Shown here piece by piece: positions 5,616 to 6,464 of a stretch of 6,464 bases of DNA (the first letter of the stretch is position 1; each line of letters starts with the position of its first letter). Where the stretch lies: contig DAOUWH010000096.1 in assembly GCA_030667205.1 (NCBI GenBank), forward strand, positions 1 to 6,464, in the 5' to 3' direction. The notes under the pieces are model-generated. The model made no database searches, was not told where the DNA came from, and worked only from the letters and a program-made list of their open reading frames with translations. The position numbers and the translations under genes are program-made. The DNA comes from Nitrospirota bacterium (GTDB lineage Bacteria > Nitrospirota > Thermodesulfovibrionia > Thermodesulfovibrionales > JdFR-86).

Positions 5616-6464
5616 ATGCTTGATGAACTTGGCGCAAACGTACTTGAAGACGGCACCCTCGGCTTCCTGGTGTGGGCCCCGCTCAGAGAGACCGTCGAGC
5701 TGGAGATATTAACGCCCGTTGAAAAGACAATCCCGATGGAGGCGCTCGGCGGAGGATATTTTAAAGCCCAGCTATCCGACCCCGGCGGAGACGTCAGATA
5801 CTTCTATGTGCTCGACGGAAGCCTTAGAAGGCCGGACCCGGCCTCCCGCTTTCAGCCAGAGGGCGTGCACGGCCCCTCGGGACTTGTAAGGCACACCGAG
5901 AGCGAATGGGACGGCTCATCCTCAGAATTACCCGCGCTTAAGGACTACATAACCTACGAGCTTCACGTCGGCACCTTCACCCCCGAAGGAACCTTTCAAG
6001 CAACAATCCCCCGCATCCCGTACCTGAAAGAATTGGGCATCACCGCGGTGGAACTCATGCCCGTTGCGCAGTTTCCGGGCTCAAGGAACTGGGGCTACGA
6101 CGGTGTGCACCCGTATGCCGTCCAGGATACCTACGGCGGGCCGGATGGCCTTAAATCACTTATAAGCGCCTGCCACAAAAGCGGCATAGCGGTCGTGCTC
6201 GACGTGGTCTACAACCACCTCGGCCCGGAGGGAAACTACCTCGGTGATTTCGGCCCATACTTCACCGACCGTTACCTCGGGCCATGGGGGGACGCCATAA
6301 ACTTCGACGGGCCAAATAACAGCGAAGTGCGGAGGTTCTTTATCGAAAACGCCTGCTACTGGTTCGAAAAATACCACATAGACGCCCTCAGAATAGATGC
6401 CATTCACGGTATTTTCGATTCAAGCGAAAAGCACTTCCTCAAGGAAGTTACCGACACCGTTAAG
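5616..6464 (+). CDS. treZ: Malto-oligosyltrehalose trehalohydrolase, N-terminal half (cut by window end)
   Basis: The frame is open from the ATG at 5616 to the last base: 283 residues, roughly half of the usual 560-600. TreZ (GH13) releases trehalose from malto-oligosyltrehalose made by TreY from glycogen-type chains. Residues about 1-95 are the N-terminal beta-sandwich domain (GANVLEDGTLGFLVWAP). The catalytic barrel starts with YELHVGTFTPEGTF (114-127), followed by NWGYDGVHPYAVQDTYGGP (158-176). GH13 region I is DVVYNH (196-201), with the TreZ-type continuation LGPEGNYL and PYFTDRYLGPWGDAIN. Region II is DALRIDAIHGIFD (256-268): R259, and D261 as the nucleophile. The acid/base Glu lies beyond the window. 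The distinctive RIDAIHGIFD favours TreZ over branching or debranching enzymes of the same fold. The start is supported by AAGGGG at 5602-5607. A treY partner may lie downstream but cannot be seen. Confidence 0.93.
   Translation, partial: MLDELGANVLEDGTLGFLVWAPLRETVELEILTPVEKTIPMEALGGGYFKAQLSDPGGDVRYFYVLDGSLRRPDPASRFQPEGVHGPSGLVRHTESEWDGSSSELPALKDYITYELHVGTFTPEGTFQATIPRIPYLKELGITAVELMPVAQFPGSRNWGYDGVHPYAVQDTYGGPDGLKSLISACHKSGIAVVLDVVYNHLGPEGNYLGDFGPYFTDRYLGPWGDAINFDGPNNSEVRRFFIENACYWFEKYHIDALRIDAIHGIFDSSEKHFLKEVTDTVK

Overview
The window is compact, GC-rich bacterial DNA with every recognisable gene on the + strand. Starts are preceded by classical AGGAGG-type ribosome binding sites. There is a textbook sigma-70 promoter, a strong hairpin terminator, and a small palindromic repeat of the ATTGCGAG...GCAAT type. 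No gene fixes the taxon. The gene mix and this repeat type suggest an uncultured deltaproteobacterium-like or Nitrospirota-like lineage, but that placement is a low-confidence inference. No tRNA, rRNA, CRISPR array, transposase or phage gene was seen.

Layout: (1) 1-610 is the C-terminal half of a glucosyl-3-phosphoglycerate synthase-like glycosyltransferase whose start lies left of the window. (2) 611-1100 is a self-contained unit: a near-consensus promoter (TTGACC-N17-TATAAT), a 113-residue protein with a histone-H1-like lysine/alanine tail, and an 18-bp perfect-stem terminator. (3) 1101-1305 is intergenic and holds a palindromic REP/MITE-like repeat followed by a probable promoter. (4) 1306-5545 is a tightly packed run of four genes: an M23 (LytM-type) periplasmic peptidase, an MscS mechanosensitive channel, a DUF5752-type protein with two tandem repeats, and a TreT-type trehalose-forming glycosyltransferase. 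The junctions are TGATG, TGA|ATG and GTGA, so translational coupling is likely. (5) After 70 bases, 5616-6464 is the first half of treZ (malto-oligosyltrehalose trehalohydrolase), cut by the right edge. It is open to the last base.

How the genes fit together (inference): most recognised functions bear on osmotic balance. GpgS makes the precursor of the compatible solute glucosylglycerate. TreT and TreZ each lead to trehalose. MscS releases solutes on hypo-osmotic shock. The M23 enzyme trims the peptidoglycan that carries turgor. The least understood member is the DUF5752 protein, locked between the channel and the trehalose synthase, and it is the best candidate here for something not yet described. 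The third zinc-ligand position of the M23 enzyme is Asp instead of His (HLDY), and the lysine-tailed small protein has its own strong promoter. Both deserve a second look.
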